Assembly: GCA_028709105.1 (NCBI GenBank)
Contig: JAQVYD010000001.1
Location: 1-51,314 of the forward strand
From: Clostridia bacterium
GTDB taxonomy: Bacteria > Bacillota > Peptococcia > DRI-13 > DTU073
DNA: 51,314 nucleotides
Direction: 5' to 3'
This document shows, piece by piece, positions 15,604-24,751 of this stretch (positions are counted from its first letter, which is position 1; each line of letters starts with the position of its first letter). The notes under the pieces were generated by a model. It saw nothing but the letters and a program-made list of their open reading frames with translations, searched no databases and was not told where the DNA came from. The position numbers and the translations under genes are program-made.

Positions 15604-16566
15604 TTAAGAGGAAACAGAAATATCACCTAGATTTAAGTTAACCTTTTTTAAAATCTGGCGCGCACTTTCTAGGTCATGACCTATTTGTACCTGTAATTCT
15701 TCTTTATTTTTAAACTTTTGTTCTGATCTTATTTTTTGCAGCAAAGATATTTTCAGATTTTCTTGATAAATATTTTTCTTAAAATCAAAAAGATAGACCT
15801 CTACAGTTACTTTTTTACTATTGAAAGTTGGTTTTACGCCAATATTAACAAGAGAGGACCAAAAAAGGCCATCATATTTAGTATAAGCTGCATAGACACC
15901 AAAAGAAGGAAGTGCCTGTAGAGAGGAGACCGCAATATTGGCTGTGGGAAACCCCATCTCCCGACCACGATGTTCTCCGGAAACTACCGGTCCTTCGATA
16001 GTAGGATAATAGCCTAACAATTTGGCAGTTCCGGGCATATCTCCCGCTTCATACTTTTGTCTGATTAAAGAACTGCTTACTAGCTGACCATCTATGGTCA
16101 CCGGTTCAATAATTGATACCGCAAATCCTTTTTGCTCTCCTAAAGTTTTTAACAATTCCGGCGTACCACTACCTTTTCGACCAAACGAATAATTAAAACC
16201 AATAAAAACTTTTTTCACTTGAAACAGATTAACTAAATATTCCTGTACGAACTCAAGAGGAGTAAAAGCAGCAGTTTGATAACTAAAAGGAAGAGAAAAA
16301 AGATATTGTATGCCCAAAGATTTGATTACTTTATATTTTTGCTCCAATGTATGCAGATATTTTATTTCTTGATTATTTTGAAGTACCTGAGCAGGATGGG
16401 GATGCCATAATAAAACGGAAGGAAACCAAGCCTTATGACAGCTTTCCTCAACACAATTATGCAAAAGGACTTGATGTCCCTTATGTACACCATCAAAATT
16501 ACCCAAAGCTATCGCTAGGGGAAGATTAAGTTTTTTAATTTCATTAAGCTTGCTGATAATTTGCAC
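15604..16566 (-). CDS. ribF: Bifunctional riboflavin kinase/FAD synthetase
   Basis: Converts riboflavin to FMN and FMN to FAD. 320 residues. The N-terminal FAD synthetase domain has LGNFDGVHKGHQ and FNYSFGRKGSG. The C-terminal riboflavin kinase domain has GEHRGREMGFPTANI and GVYA, with a conserved C-terminal LESAR. GTG 16566 is the start, with GGGAG about ten bases upstream in the truB tail. No rpsO or pnp follows, though those often come next in Firmicutes; the asp23 operon is next. Confidence 0.96.
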   Translation of the reverse strand: MQIISKLNEIKKLNLPLAIALGNFDGVHKGHQVLLHNCVEESCHKAWFPSVLLWHPHPAQVLQNNQEIKYLHTLEQKYKVIKSLGIQYLFSLPFSYQTAAFTPLEFVQEYLVNLFQVKKVFIGFNYSFGRKGSGTPELLKTLGEQKGFAVSIIEPVTIDGQLVSSSLIRQKYEAGDMPGTAKLLGYYPTIEGPVVSGEHRGREMGFPTANIAVSSLQALPSFGVYAAYTKYDGLFWSSLVNIGVKPTFNSKKVTVEVYLFDFKKNIYQENLKISLLQKIRSEQKFKNKEELQVQIGHDLESARQILKKVNLNLGDISVSS

Positions 16567-16573
16567 GGTGCTA

Positions 16574-17458
16574 CTACTCCCTTTTAAAAACCTTTTTTGG
16601 TTTTAAAATAATTTTATTATTTACAGTAAGAAAAACAGCAATCGCTTCCAGCTTTCCCTCTTCATTAAAAACAGCAACATCTTTTAGCAGAGGAGCTGTC
16701 TCTGGTAAAGCAAGCGTTTGTCCCTGCTTTATTTTCTTCAGTTCTTCTTCTGATAAAACTATTTGGGGTAATCCTTCCACACAAACCTCCAAAGGAAGCA
16801 ACGCTTTTTCTTTTAGAATGCTAATTTCCTCTAGGGTATTACTCTCCTTAAGAGTAAAATCACCTACCTTCGTTCTAAGCAAAAAAGACATATGACCTCC
16901 TACACCTAAAGCTTCACCTAAGTCATGACAAATAGTTCTGACGTAGGTTCCTTTAGAACAATTAACCATAAAGGTTAAGCGCGGAGGTTCATACTTAATT
17001 ATCTCTATTTTATAAACAACGACTTGACGGGAAAAAGGCTTTGTCTTCATGCCTAAACGAGTTCGTTTATACAGCGGGATCCCTTCTACTTTCACCGCTG
17101 AATAAGCCGGAACTGTTTGCGTAATTACACCTGTAAATTGTGGAATTTTACTCTCGATTTCTTCCCGAGAAAGGTGACTATAATCACTAGTCTGCAAAAC
17201 TTCTCCCCAGGCATCCTGAGTTACTGTGGTAATTCCCAGTGTCATCTCACAAAGATATTCTTTATCTTGCTGCATTAAAAACTCGACAAGACGTGTGGCC
17301 TGTCCTAGACAAAGCGGTAAAACACCGGTGGCTTGAGGATCTAAAGTTCCGGCATGACCAATCTTTTTTATTTTCAAGGCACGGCGTAAAAAAGAAACAA
17401 CATCATGTGAAGTCATGCCCGGTGGTTTTAAAACATTAAGCACGCCGTCCACAAGCAT
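16574..17458 (-). CDS. truB: tRNA pseudouridine-55 synthase
   Basis: Makes pseudouridine at position 55 of the tRNA T-loop. 294 residues with NVLKPPGMTSHDVV at the start, catalytic Asp40 in GHAGTLDPQATGVLP, a conserved VPAYSAVKVEG and CSKGTYVRTICHDLG. The C-terminal PUA-like end is short. ATG 17458 follows AAGGTGG and overlaps the nrnA end; two GTG codons directly upstream are alternatives. Confidence 0.96.
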   Translation of the reverse strand: MLVDGVLNVLKPPGMTSHDVVSFLRRALKIKKIGHAGTLDPQATGVLPLCLGQATRLVEFLMQQDKEYLCEMTLGITTVTQDAWGEVLQTSDYSHLSREEIESKIPQFTGVITQTVPAYSAVKVEGIPLYKRTRLGMKTKPFSRQVVVYKIEIIKYEPPRLTFMVNCSKGTYVRTICHDLGEALGVGGHMSFLLRTKVGDFTLKESNTLEEISILKEKALLPLEVCVEGLPQIVLSEEELKKIKQGQTLALPETAPLLKDVAVFNEEGKLEAIAVFLTVNNKIILKPKKVFKRE

Positions 17459-18434
17459 CACCACCTTGGGTTAGGTGCTCCAACACACAATTTTGGGCTC
17501 TCTCTAATATACTTGAAATTATTTCTTTTAAATCGCCCTTGAGTGAACATCCTGCTGCTCTGGCATGGCCACCACCGCCAAACTCGTTGGCTAATAAATT
17601 CACATCTAAATACTTCTTAGAGCGAAAATTTATTTTTACTTTAGAAGGTTCTAGTTCTTTAAAAACAAGCGCTACCTCTACTCCCTCCACAGAACGGAGC
17701 AAACTAATCACACTTTCTGTATCTGTATTCAATAAATTATGTGCAGACAAATCTTGATAAGATAAAACACTCCAAGCGATTTTACCCTCTGTAGAAAACT
17801 GCATATTTGTAAGAGCTAGTTTGATCATTAAAAGTTCCGTGAAGGGACGCCGATCAAAAAGATTTTCACGAATAAACCCGATTTTTGCACCTAACTTTAA
17901 TAATTCACCTGCAATTTGAAACGTTTTCGCCGTAGTATTACTATAACGAAAAGAACCCGTATCAGCTGAAAGAGCTACATACAGACATGTGGCTGTTTCA
18001 GCTGATATTTTTTGTGGCGAGGAGGAGAGAAGTTCAAAGATTATTTCACCGGTAGCCGCCGCATCAGAATTTACTAAATTAAAATCACCAAAAAAGCTAT
18101 TACTACTATGGTGATCAATATTAATAATCGGTACATCTTGCGGCAGAGAATATAAAATTCTTCCCACATCAGCACAATCAACAGCAATTACAGGTATACC
18201 CTGAGGTAATTCTTTTTTATTATATATTTTAATCATTTCCTGTCCCGGTAAAAAATTATAACTTATAGAAACTGGTTCAGGATAATAAAGCACAGGTTGA
18301 TAACCCTCGCTAAGTAAATGATGTCCCAAAGCGAGGGCTGAACCCAAACAATCACCATCCGGTTTTTCATGAATAAGCAAAATAATTTCTTTATAAATTC
18401 CCAAAGAATCAAGTAGTTTCTGCCAAGTAAACAT
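17436..18434 (-). CDS. nrnA: DHH-family oligoribonuclease/pAp phosphatase NrnA
   Basis: Degrades short RNA oligonucleotides and dephosphorylates 3'-phosphoadenosine 5'-phosphate in related proteins. 332 residues. The DHH domain has HEKPDGDCLGSA, AVDCAD and NIDHHSSNSFFGD, which bind Mn. The C-terminal DHHA1 domain ends with GGGGHARAAGC. The ATG overlaps the rbfA stop by one base (TAATG), so translation is coupled. Position between rbfA and truB is standard in Firmicutes. Confidence 0.93.
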   Translation of the reverse strand: MFTWQKLLDSLGIYKEIILLIHEKPDGDCLGSALALGHHLLSEGYQPVLYYPEPVSISYNFLPGQEMIKIYNKKELPQGIPVIAVDCADVGRILYSLPQDVPIINIDHHSSNSFFGDFNLVNSDAAATGEIIFELLSSSPQKISAETATCLYVALSADTGSFRYSNTTAKTFQIAGELLKLGAKIGFIRENLFDRRPFTELLMIKLALTNMQFSTEGKIAWSVLSYQDLSAHNLLNTDTESVISLLRSVEGVEVALVFKELEPSKVKINFRSKKYLDVNLLANEFGGGGHARAAGCSLKGDLKEIISSILERAQNCVLEHLTQGGDACGRRA

Positions 18435-18793
18435 TACTTTTCACCATTTTCCTTCTTAAATCCAGCTAGAATCTGATTAATTCTTGCCCCATACGCTAAT
18501 GATTGATCATGTTGAAAGACTAATTCTGGGGTAAGACGCGTCGATAAAATTTTAGCTAATTCACTTCTAAAATAACCACCGGCATTTTCCAGCACCTGCA
18601 AAGTTATCGCTTGTTCTTCGGGATTTGCCATAATACTGACATATACTCGCGCATAACGTAAATCATTAGTAACCTCAACATCAGTAATACTAATTAATCC
18701 CTTAATCCTCGGATCCTTCAACTCTTCATGAATCATGCGTGCCAGTTCCCTTTTAATTTCTTCTCCCACTCTACAACTACGAAGACGAGACAT
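18434..18793 (-). CDS. rbfA: Ribosome-binding factor A
   Basis: Helps late maturation of the 30S subunit near the 5' end of 16S rRNA. 119 residues with a KH-like fold: VGEEIKRELARMI, KDPRIKGLISITDVEVTNDL and the C-terminal RLTPELVFQHDQS. ATG 18793 lies eight bases from GGAGG; the ATG at 18799 is too close to that site. It is followed by nrnA with a one-base overlap. Confidence 0.95.
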   Translation of the reverse strand: MSRLRSCRVGEEIKRELARMIHEELKDPRIKGLISITDVEVTNDLRYARVYVSIMANPEEQAITLQVLENAGGYFRSELAKILSTRLTPELVFQHDQSLAYGARINQILAGFKKENGEK

Positions 18794-18805
18794 AAACATA
18801 ACCTC

Positions 18806-21001
18806 CTAGAAGATTTCCCTCTTAACTTCCTCCTGGGTAAATGCTTCGAATTGATCACCTTCACGAAAATCATGAAAATTCTCTAAAGCTATCCCACATT
18901 CAAAACCACTGCTTACTTCTTTAACATCATCTTTAAATCTGCGCAATGAGGAAATATTGCCTTCATGAATAACAATACCGTCACGAACAACCCTAATCTG
19001 ATTATTCCTAGTAATTTTACCTTCTGTAATATAGGAACCGGCAATAAAACCTATCTTCGGCACCTTGATTACAGCCCTAACTTCCCCACACCCTACGATC
19101 ACTTCCTTCATCTCAGGCTGTAAAAGACCACTCATTGCCGATTTTATATCATCAATCGCATCATAAATTACTCGATATAGTCGAAGATCGATTTGTTGAT
19201 AATCAGCAGCCTTGCGAGCATTGGTATCAGGTCTGACATTAAAACCAATAATAATCGCATTAGAAGCAGAGGCAAGCATGACATCAGTTTCCGTTATTCC
19301 TCCTACCCCTTGATGAATAATGTTTACCCGAACTTCTTCATTCGATAACCCTTCCAAGGATTGCTTAATTGCTTCGATTGAACCTTGTACATCTGCTTTA
19401 ATAATAATGTTTAATTCTTTTATTTCGCCTTTTTTAATTTGGGCAAAAAGTTCATCGAGAGAAATATGGTTTTGTGTCTGCATTGTTTTTTCACGTTTTT
19501 GCACGGTACGTTCACTAATAATCTCCTTGGCTAAATGCTCATTTTCTACCACATTAAAACTATCTCCCGCTTGAGGAACAGCAGATAACCCAATAATCTC
19601 TACAGGAGTTGACGGTAACGCTTTCGTCAAACGATATCCCTTATCATCTTGCATTGCCCTGATTCTACCGTGTGCAGTTCCCGCAATAAGGTAATCACCA
19701 ACAAGCAGACTTCCATTTTGCACTAAAACGGTAGCTACCGGCCCTCTCCCTTTATCAAGTTTCGCTTCAATAATTGTCCCACTGGCTTTTTTATCAGAAT
19801 TTGCTTTTAAGTCAGAGACCTCTGCTAAAAGCAAAATCATTTCCAGAAGATTGTTCAAGCCTTCTTTTGTTTTAGCGGAAACATTGCAGTAAATAGTTTC
19901 ACCGCCCCATTCTTCAGGGACAAGATTATATTCAGTTAAAGCTTGCTTTATTCTTTCAGGATTAGCCTCTTCTTTATCGATTTTATTAATCGCTACAATT
20001 ATCGGGATCTTCGCTGCCTGAGAATGATTGATCGCTTCAATAGTTTGTGGCATTACCCCATCATCAGCAGCTATTACTAGAATAGCAACATCTGTGACTT
20101 GTGCTCCTCTGGCGCGCATTGCTGTAAATGCTTCATGGCCTGGAGTATCAAGAAATGTAATTTTTCTTCCTTTTACCTCAACTTGATAAGCACCGATATG
20201 CTGAGTAATTCCACCTGCCTCAGTTGCCGTAACTTCTGTATGCCTAATCATATCTAAAAGTGAGGTCTTCCCATGGTCAACATGACCCATGATCGTGACC
20301 ACAGGAGGTCGTTCCTGTAAATCTTGGGGCTGATCATGGTTTTCAGCAAAAAACAGTTCTTCTTTAGTAGCTTTTAATTCTACATTAACCCCAAATTCAC
20401 TTCCTAATAAAATCAAAGTATCTACATCTATTTCCTGATTAATTGTAGCCATGACTCCCATGGAGATTAATTTTTTAATTATTTCTCCTGATTTTTTGTT
20501 TAAAAGATGGGCAAATTCCTGGACAGTAAGAGGTCCTTCTAACATAATTTGTTTAATAATAACAGGAGCGGGTTCTTTTTTAAAAGTTTTACGTCTCTTT
20601 TCTTTATTACCACGTGAACTTTTTTTATAACCTGACTTTTTATCATTAAAGCGGCTATTTTTTCTTGTTTTCTGTTTTTCAGCATACTGATTAGGTTTAT
20701 CTTTTTGCTCAATTTTAGATTTCTCAGGCTTATTGGCAAATGTCTTACGATCTTGAATAGCCGACTTATCACTACTTTCCACTTTTTTATTAGCTGTTTT
20801 TGTTTGTTTTGTTGTTGATTTTTTCGCAGATTCATTTTTGTTCAAATTGGCAACCATCGCTTTAATCCTATCAATTTCAGCATTAGGAATAGTACTCATA
20901 TGGTTCTTTACCTCAAGCTCTAATTCCCGAAGCTTGGCCAACAGTTCTTTACTGGACATGTTCATCTCTTTAGCTAATTCATAAACACGTTTTGTGGCCA
21001 T
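18806..21001 (-). CDS. infB: Translation initiation factor IF-2
   Basis: The GTPase that brings initiator tRNA to the ribosome. 731 residues. An N-terminal IF2N segment (KRVYELAKEMNMSSKELLAK), a long Lys-rich linker (about 60-150) and a second IF2N come before the G domain with GHVDHGKTS (G1), DTPGHEAF (G3) and NKID (G4). Domains II-IV follow in full. ATG 21001 is set by GGAGGTG about six bases upstream; the frame extends to 21130 but overlaps the L7Ae-like gene. Part of the conserved nusA-ylxR-ylxQ-infB-rbfA run. Confidence 0.98.
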   Translation of the reverse strand: MATKRVYELAKEMNMSSKELLAKLRELELEVKNHMSTIPNAEIDRIKAMVANLNKNESAKKSTTKQTKTANKKVESSDKSAIQDRKTFANKPEKSKIEQKDKPNQYAEKQKTRKNSRFNDKKSGYKKSSRGNKEKRRKTFKKEPAPVIIKQIMLEGPLTVQEFAHLLNKKSGEIIKKLISMGVMATINQEIDVDTLILLGSEFGVNVELKATKEELFFAENHDQPQDLQERPPVVTIMGHVDHGKTSLLDMIRHTEVTATEAGGITQHIGAYQVEVKGRKITFLDTPGHEAFTAMRARGAQVTDVAILVIAADDGVMPQTIEAINHSQAAKIPIIVAINKIDKEEANPERIKQALTEYNLVPEEWGGETIYCNVSAKTKEGLNNLLEMILLLAEVSDLKANSDKKASGTIIEAKLDKGRGPVATVLVQNGSLLVGDYLIAGTAHGRIRAMQDDKGYRLTKALPSTPVEIIGLSAVPQAGDSFNVVENEHLAKEIISERTVQKREKTMQTQNHISLDELFAQIKKGEIKELNIIIKADVQGSIEAIKQSLEGLSNEEVRVNIIHQGVGGITETDVMLASASNAIIIGFNVRPDTNARKAADYQQIDLRLYRVIYDAIDDIKSAMSGLLQPEMKEVIVGCGEVRAVIKVPKIGFIAGSYITEGKITRNNQIRVVRDGIVIHEGNISSLRRFKDDVKEVSSGFECGIALENFHDFREGDQFEAFTQEEVKREIF

Positions 21002-21041
21002 TAAATCACCTCCATATGGTTTTAGCTCACGTTCTTTCTCT

Positions 21042-21347
21042 TTAGGATAAATATTTACAAATTTCCTCAGCCATTTTTTTATCAATAATCGCCAGAAGAC
21101 TGCGTGGCGTTGTTCCCAGTATCTTCCCATATTCTTCTTTTGTTCCTAAAAGAAAAGATGGAACCCTTTTTTCTGCACACCATTCTATAAAAAAGCGCTT
21201 TCGTTTTTCAGAAAAATCAGTAGCGATAAGGATAAGCTGTGCTCTATTTGTTTTAAGACAATTTTCCACCACTTTTTCACCTGCAAACAATTGCCTGCTT
21301 TTTTTGGCAAACCCAAGCAGAGCTTTAATTTTTTGAGGGATTTTCAT
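21042..21347 (-). CDS. L7Ae-family RNA-binding protein (YlxQ-like)
   Basis: A 101-residue protein of the L7Ae/L30e/S12e/Gadd45 fold, the YlxQ member found between ylxR and infB in Firmicutes. Such proteins bind kink-turn RNA. Visible matches are IKALLGFAKKSRQLFAGEKVVE, ILIATDFSEK and the ILGTTPRSLLAI region. ATG 21347 has AGGA eight bases upstream and lies within the end of ylxR, so translation is coupled. Confidence 0.88.
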   Translation of the reverse strand: MKIPQKIKALLGFAKKSRQLFAGEKVVENCLKTNRAQLILIATDFSEKRKRFFIEWCAEKRVPSFLLGTKEEYGKILGTTPRSLLAIIDKKMAEEICKYLS

Positions 21348-21606
21348 AGCCAAGTCCTACCTTTAACCGTTGCAGCAATTCCTCCGAAAGAGACTGATGC
21401 AGCCCTTTTTCTAGCTTATTACCTTTTAAAGCTTTCGCTAAACAATCTTTATTTACACAAAGATAAACTCCACGACCGGGTTTTTTCCCTGTAGCATCAA
21501 GAACAACTTCGCCATCAGGTGTGCGGACAATACGGATTAATTCTTTTTTCGGCTTCATTTCCAGACAACCCACACACATTCTTTGCGGAACTCTTTTTTG
21601 TTTCAT
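21325..21606 (-). CDS. ylxR: YlxR family RNA-binding protein (RNase P modulator RnpM)
   Basis: A 93-residue basic protein with the family start VPQRMCVGCLEMKPKKELIRI and the later GRGVYLC. B. subtilis YlxR has been reported to bind RNase P RNA and lower its activity; earlier work suggested a regulatory role. Sits in the standard place between nusA and the L7Ae-like gene. GGAGGGGG precedes ATG 21606. Confidence 0.92.
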   Translation of the reverse strand: MKQKRVPQRMCVGCLEMKPKKELIRIVRTPDGEVVLDATGKKPGRGVYLCVNKDCLAKALKGNKLEKGLHQSLSEELLQRLKVGLGYENPSKN

Positions 21607-21621
21607 GAAAACCCCCTCCCT

Positions 21622-22704
21622 TTATTCCAACTCTTCCTGGTCTTGCTCTTCTTCCCTATCCTCAAAATTACTTTCTAAGGCGGATTCATTTTTAATATCA
21701 ATTTTCCATCCTGTCAACTTAGCCGCAAGTCGAGCATTCTGTCCTTCCTTTCCTATGGCTAAAGAAAGTTGATAATCAGGCACTACTACTCGCGCCATTT
21801 TTTCTTCCGGAAAAGTTTCTACAGAAAGAACTTTAGCCGGGCTAAGAGCATTGGCAATAAATTGTGTTGGCTCAGAACTCCATTTAACAATATCTATTTT
21901 CTCACCTTTTAATTCTTGCACAATCGTTTGGACACGCATTCCCTTAGGTCCTACACAAGAACCAACAGAATCAACATTCTCATTTTTAGAAGCTACAGCA
22001 ATTTTAGAACGAGAGCCAGCTTCTCTAGCTACTGATTTTATTTCTACAATACCATCATATATTTCCGGAACCTCTAACTCAAAGAGACGTTTTAATAATC
22101 CCGGATGCGTTCTGGAAACAAGAATTTGCGGACCCTTTGTTGTTTTCTTTACTTCAACAATATAAGTTTTAATTCTCGTTCCTTGGCTATATTGCTCACC
22201 CGGGATCTGTTCATTAAGACTTAGAATTGCTTCGGTTTTCCCTAAATCAATCAAGACCGTCCTGTTTTCCAGCCGCTGCACAAGACCTGTCACAATATCA
22301 CCTTCGCGATTAGTAAATTCATTATAAATCAGATCTCGTTCAGCCTCCCGAATACGCTGAACCACTACTTGTTTTGCTGTCTGTGCCGCAATACGACCAA
22401 AATTTTGCGGAGTTACTTCAGTTTCCACAATATCATCCAGCTCATACCGTGGATCTAGTTTTCTTGCTTCATCTAAAGTAATTTCCGTTCTGTCATCACT
22501 AGCGTTTTCCGTAACAATTTTACGAGAAAATACCTTTATTTCTCCTGTTTCTTCATCAAAAACAACTCGTACATTCTGTAGTGTCCCAAAGTTCTTTTTA
22601 TAGGCAGAGATCAAGGCTGCTTCAATTGCTTCTATCAAAACCTCAAAATTAATCCCTTTTTCTTTTTCCAAATCACGAAGTGCTTGAATAAGCTCTAGAT
22701 TCAT
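21622..22704 (-). CDS. nusA: Transcription termination/antitermination factor NusA
   Basis: Binds RNA polymerase and nascent RNA, affecting pausing, termination and antitermination. 360 residues: an N-terminal polymerase-binding domain (about 1-125), S1 domain (EGDIVTGLVQRLENRTVLIDLG), then KH1 (DSVGSCVGPKGMRVQTIV) and KH2 (LAIGKEGQNARLAAKLTGWKIDI), ending in a short acidic tail. ATG 22704 is used; TTG 22710, closer to the upstream AAGGGG, is also possible. No C-terminal acidic repeats, as is normal for Firmicutes. Confidence 0.97.
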   Translation of the reverse strand: MNLELIQALRDLEKEKGINFEVLIEAIEAALISAYKKNFGTLQNVRVVFDEETGEIKVFSRKIVTENASDDRTEITLDEARKLDPRYELDDIVETEVTPQNFGRIAAQTAKQVVVQRIREAERDLIYNEFTNREGDIVTGLVQRLENRTVLIDLGKTEAILSLNEQIPGEQYSQGTRIKTYIVEVKKTTKGPQILVSRTHPGLLKRLFELEVPEIYDGIVEIKSVAREAGSRSKIAVASKNENVDSVGSCVGPKGMRVQTIVQELKGEKIDIVKWSSEPTQFIANALSPAKVLSVETFPEEKMARVVVPDYQLSLAIGKEGQNARLAAKLTGWKIDIKNESALESNFEDREEEQDQEELE

Positions 22705-22723
22705 CTTCAATATTTCCCCTTCC

Positions 22724-23188
22724 TTATTCTTCCCAATCAAGTTTTACTTGAGAAATAATCTGCCAAGGAATTGCTATTTCCTTGTTGTTTTCTATAAATA
22801 AATTCAAATTAAGCTGATCATACCGGCCTAATTTTCCCTGATGTTTCTTTTTTCCGGCAAATGATGAATAAGTTTTAACCATGACCTTATAACCTTGGTA
22901 TTTTTGAAAATCTTTTTCCCTTTTCAGTGGCCTATCTAATCCCAGAGAAGAAACTTCCAAAAAATAAGCTTGCTTGATAGGATCCTCCTGATCTAAAAGC
23001 GCAGAGATTTCTTTACTGATTTTCTCACAATCATCAAGATTAATCCCTTCATCCTTATCTAAAAATAAACGCAAATATCGATGAGCACCTTCTTTAACAA
23101 ACTCAACATCTACTAATTCCATTCCCTTTTCCATAACAATCGGTTCAGCTAATTTATAAACAAGGTCACACACAGTTTCTTTTAACAA
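22724..23188 (-). CDS. rimP: Ribosome maturation factor RimP
   Basis: Needed for 30S maturation. 154 residues with the N-terminal domain (LVDVEFVKEG, LRLFLDK) and the family signature YFLEVSSLGLDRPLK before the C-terminal SH3-like domain. TTG 23188 is chosen because AAGGGGG lies seven bases upstream and the length then matches the family; ATG 23209 lies before that site. First gene of the nusA-infB run; a terminator lies upstream, but I could not find a good promoter. Confidence 0.94.
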   Translation of the reverse strand: MLKETVCDLVYKLAEPIVMEKGMELVDVEFVKEGAHRYLRLFLDKDEGINLDDCEKISKEISALLDQEDPIKQAYFLEVSSLGLDRPLKREKDFQKYQGYKVMVKTYSSFAGKKKHQGKLGRYDQLNLNLFIENNKEIAIPWQIISQVKLDWEE

Positions 23189-23275
23189 TAAACATCCCCC
23201 TTGTATCATATATTAAGATTAAGACAAAAGACAGAGCGCTCTTCTTTTTAAGGCTGTACTCCATGAAAAGAGATA

Positions 23276-23298
23276 AAGAGTGGGTGTCACCCACTCTT
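23276..23298 (-). terminator. Hairpin terminator after the mgtC-like gene
   Basis: Ten-base perfect arms (23276-23285 and 23289-23298) around a three-base loop. On the minus strand the stem is followed by TATCTCTTTTC, a broken T-tract, so termination may be moderate. It separates the mgtC-like gene from rimP. The rest of the 187-base gap holds a short GAGCGCTC palindrome and nothing else I can name. Confidence 0.55.
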
Positions 23299-23375
23299 GC
23301 ACTGCGAAAAAATTCTACGATGTACTGCTTCAATCTCTTTTTGAGTATAACATATTGTGGTTAGTTTAAGCAAGT

Positions 23376-24044
23376 TTAACAAAAATCAATCTGTTTTATT
23401 CCTTTTATTTTACTTAACTCTTTCTCTATTTCCTCCCCTTTTAAGTTGTAAGGCCAAATAACCGCAAAGATTAATCTAATAACATTAGTATCCTGCATGT
23501 CTAACATTTCCACTTTACGTATATCAATATTAAGCCCACCTAAAACCGAAGTAACTAAGCCTAATTGACCTGGTGTATCTACCATTTCAATCTTAATTGT
23601 TTTTAATTTCCGTGGTGAAGATTTTACCTTATTTTCAAAATACGGCATAAACAGAAGAATTAAGAAAACAATCACCGTGGTAATAATAGAAGCGAAATAA
23701 CTGCCTAATCCCACAGCCAAGCCAATTGCGGCGACAATCCATAAAGAAGCGGCCGTAGTCAATCCTTTAATCCCAAAACCGGACCTCATAATCGTACCGG
23801 CGCCCAGAAAACCGATACCACTAACAACTTGTGCGGCAATGCGAGCAGGGTCACCAAGCGTACCGTGTCCGACATTTTCAAATATTTCGATAGAAGTCAG
23901 CATAATTAAACAAGACCCTAAAGCAACCAAAGTATGTGTTTTTAGACCTGCCGCTTTGTTTTCACTTTCTCTTTCCAGACCAATAAGTCCACCCAATAAA
24001 GCAGCGAGTAACAAACGTAAAACTACGGTCATTTCATATCCCAT
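23376..24044 (-). CDS. MgtC/SapB family membrane protein
   Basis: 222 residues. The N-terminal half has the MgtC/SapB membrane domain with GGLIGLERE, LVALGSCLIML and the hallmark VSGIGFLGAGTIM, then WIVAAIGLAVGLG, about four or five transmembrane segments. The C-terminal part (about 140-222, VDTPGQLGLVTSVLGGLNIDI) looks like an ACT domain, which may sense a small ligand. MgtC proteins affect growth in low Mg and membrane energetics in other bacteria; function here is unknown. Only three bases separate it from the glycosyltransferase upstream. Confidence 0.88.
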   Translation of the reverse strand: MGYEMTVVLRLLLAALLGGLIGLERESENKAAGLKTHTLVALGSCLIMLTSIEIFENVGHGTLGDPARIAAQVVSGIGFLGAGTIMRSGFGIKGLTTAASLWIVAAIGLAVGLGSYFASIITTVIVFLILLFMPYFENKVKSSPRKLKTIKIEMVDTPGQLGLVTSVLGGLNIDIRKVEMLDMQDTNVIRLIFAVIWPYNLKGEEIEKELSKIKGIKQIDFC

Positions 24045-24047
24045 TTC

Positions 24048-24680
24048 CTACCCTCCCAAACGTACATTTTTAGCAATTTCCCAATACATTTTCATTCTAT
24101 AAAGAAACCCTCTGACTAAACCTAATTTTTCTTCTTTCATGACGTGAGACATTTTAGGAAGATGAACATAAATGGTACGTAGTTTTTTTTGCTGTGCATA
24201 ATTTGTGACAACTTTTTCCACACCAAAACCTGAAATCGCCAGATTATCAATTTGCTCCAACCATCTTTTTTTGATACAACGCTGTCCGGATAAATAAGGT
24301 GAAATAGCCTGCGCCATATCTGTCGCTAAGCGTCCCTTTTCAAAAATCCCTACAGTCATCTCTGCTTGGCCATTCATCACCGGTCTAATCAAATTAAAAA
24401 TATGTTCTTCCGTTAAGCCGATCAAATCAGCATCAAGAAACAAAACAATATCCTCCAAAGTATACTTAAGACCTATCGTCAAAGCTCCACCTTTACCAAT
24501 ATTTTCCGGCAGGTTAATGACCTGAACACCACACGATAAAGCTTCTTGCACAGTGTTATCTGTAGAACCATCACTCACCACAATGATCTGGGTAATTTCT
24601 TCAACTTTCTGTAATGCTTGAAGAACATTGCTAATATATTTTTCTTCATTATATGCAGGGATAATAGCAGTGACACTCAT
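24048..24680 (-). CDS. Family 2 glycosyltransferase
   Basis: 210 residues of a GT-A fold: PAYNEEKYI at the start, SDGSTDNT, a Gly-Lys-Gly-Gly nucleotide-binding loop in NIGKGGAL, and the DxD-type metal site FLDADL. No transmembrane segment, so it probably acts in the cytoplasm or loosely at the membrane. Closest in style to dolichol-phosphate-type and glucosyl-phosphoglycerate-type enzymes; donor and acceptor cannot be told. GGAGG about ten bases before ATG 24680. Coupled to the mgtC-like gene. Confidence 0.85.
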   Translation of the reverse strand: MSVTAIIPAYNEEKYISNVLQALQKVEEITQIIVVSDGSTDNTVQEALSCGVQVINLPENIGKGGALTIGLKYTLEDIVLFLDADLIGLTEEHIFNLIRPVMNGQAEMTVGIFEKGRLATDMAQAISPYLSGQRCIKKRWLEQIDNLAISGFGVEKVVTNYAQQKKLRTIYVHLPKMSHVMKEEKLGLVRGFLYRMKMYWEIAKNVRLGG

Positions 24681-24751
24681 GAGGTCAGCCTCCTTACATA
24701 AAATAAATAGATTAAAACTACGTATAAATTTTCTTTATTTAATTCTCATCA

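Noticed and set aside
23205..23233. Promoter for rimP with TATGAT
   Set aside because: No usable -35 at 16-18 bases. The TTGTCT nearby is 11 bases away. I left it out although some promoter must exist here.
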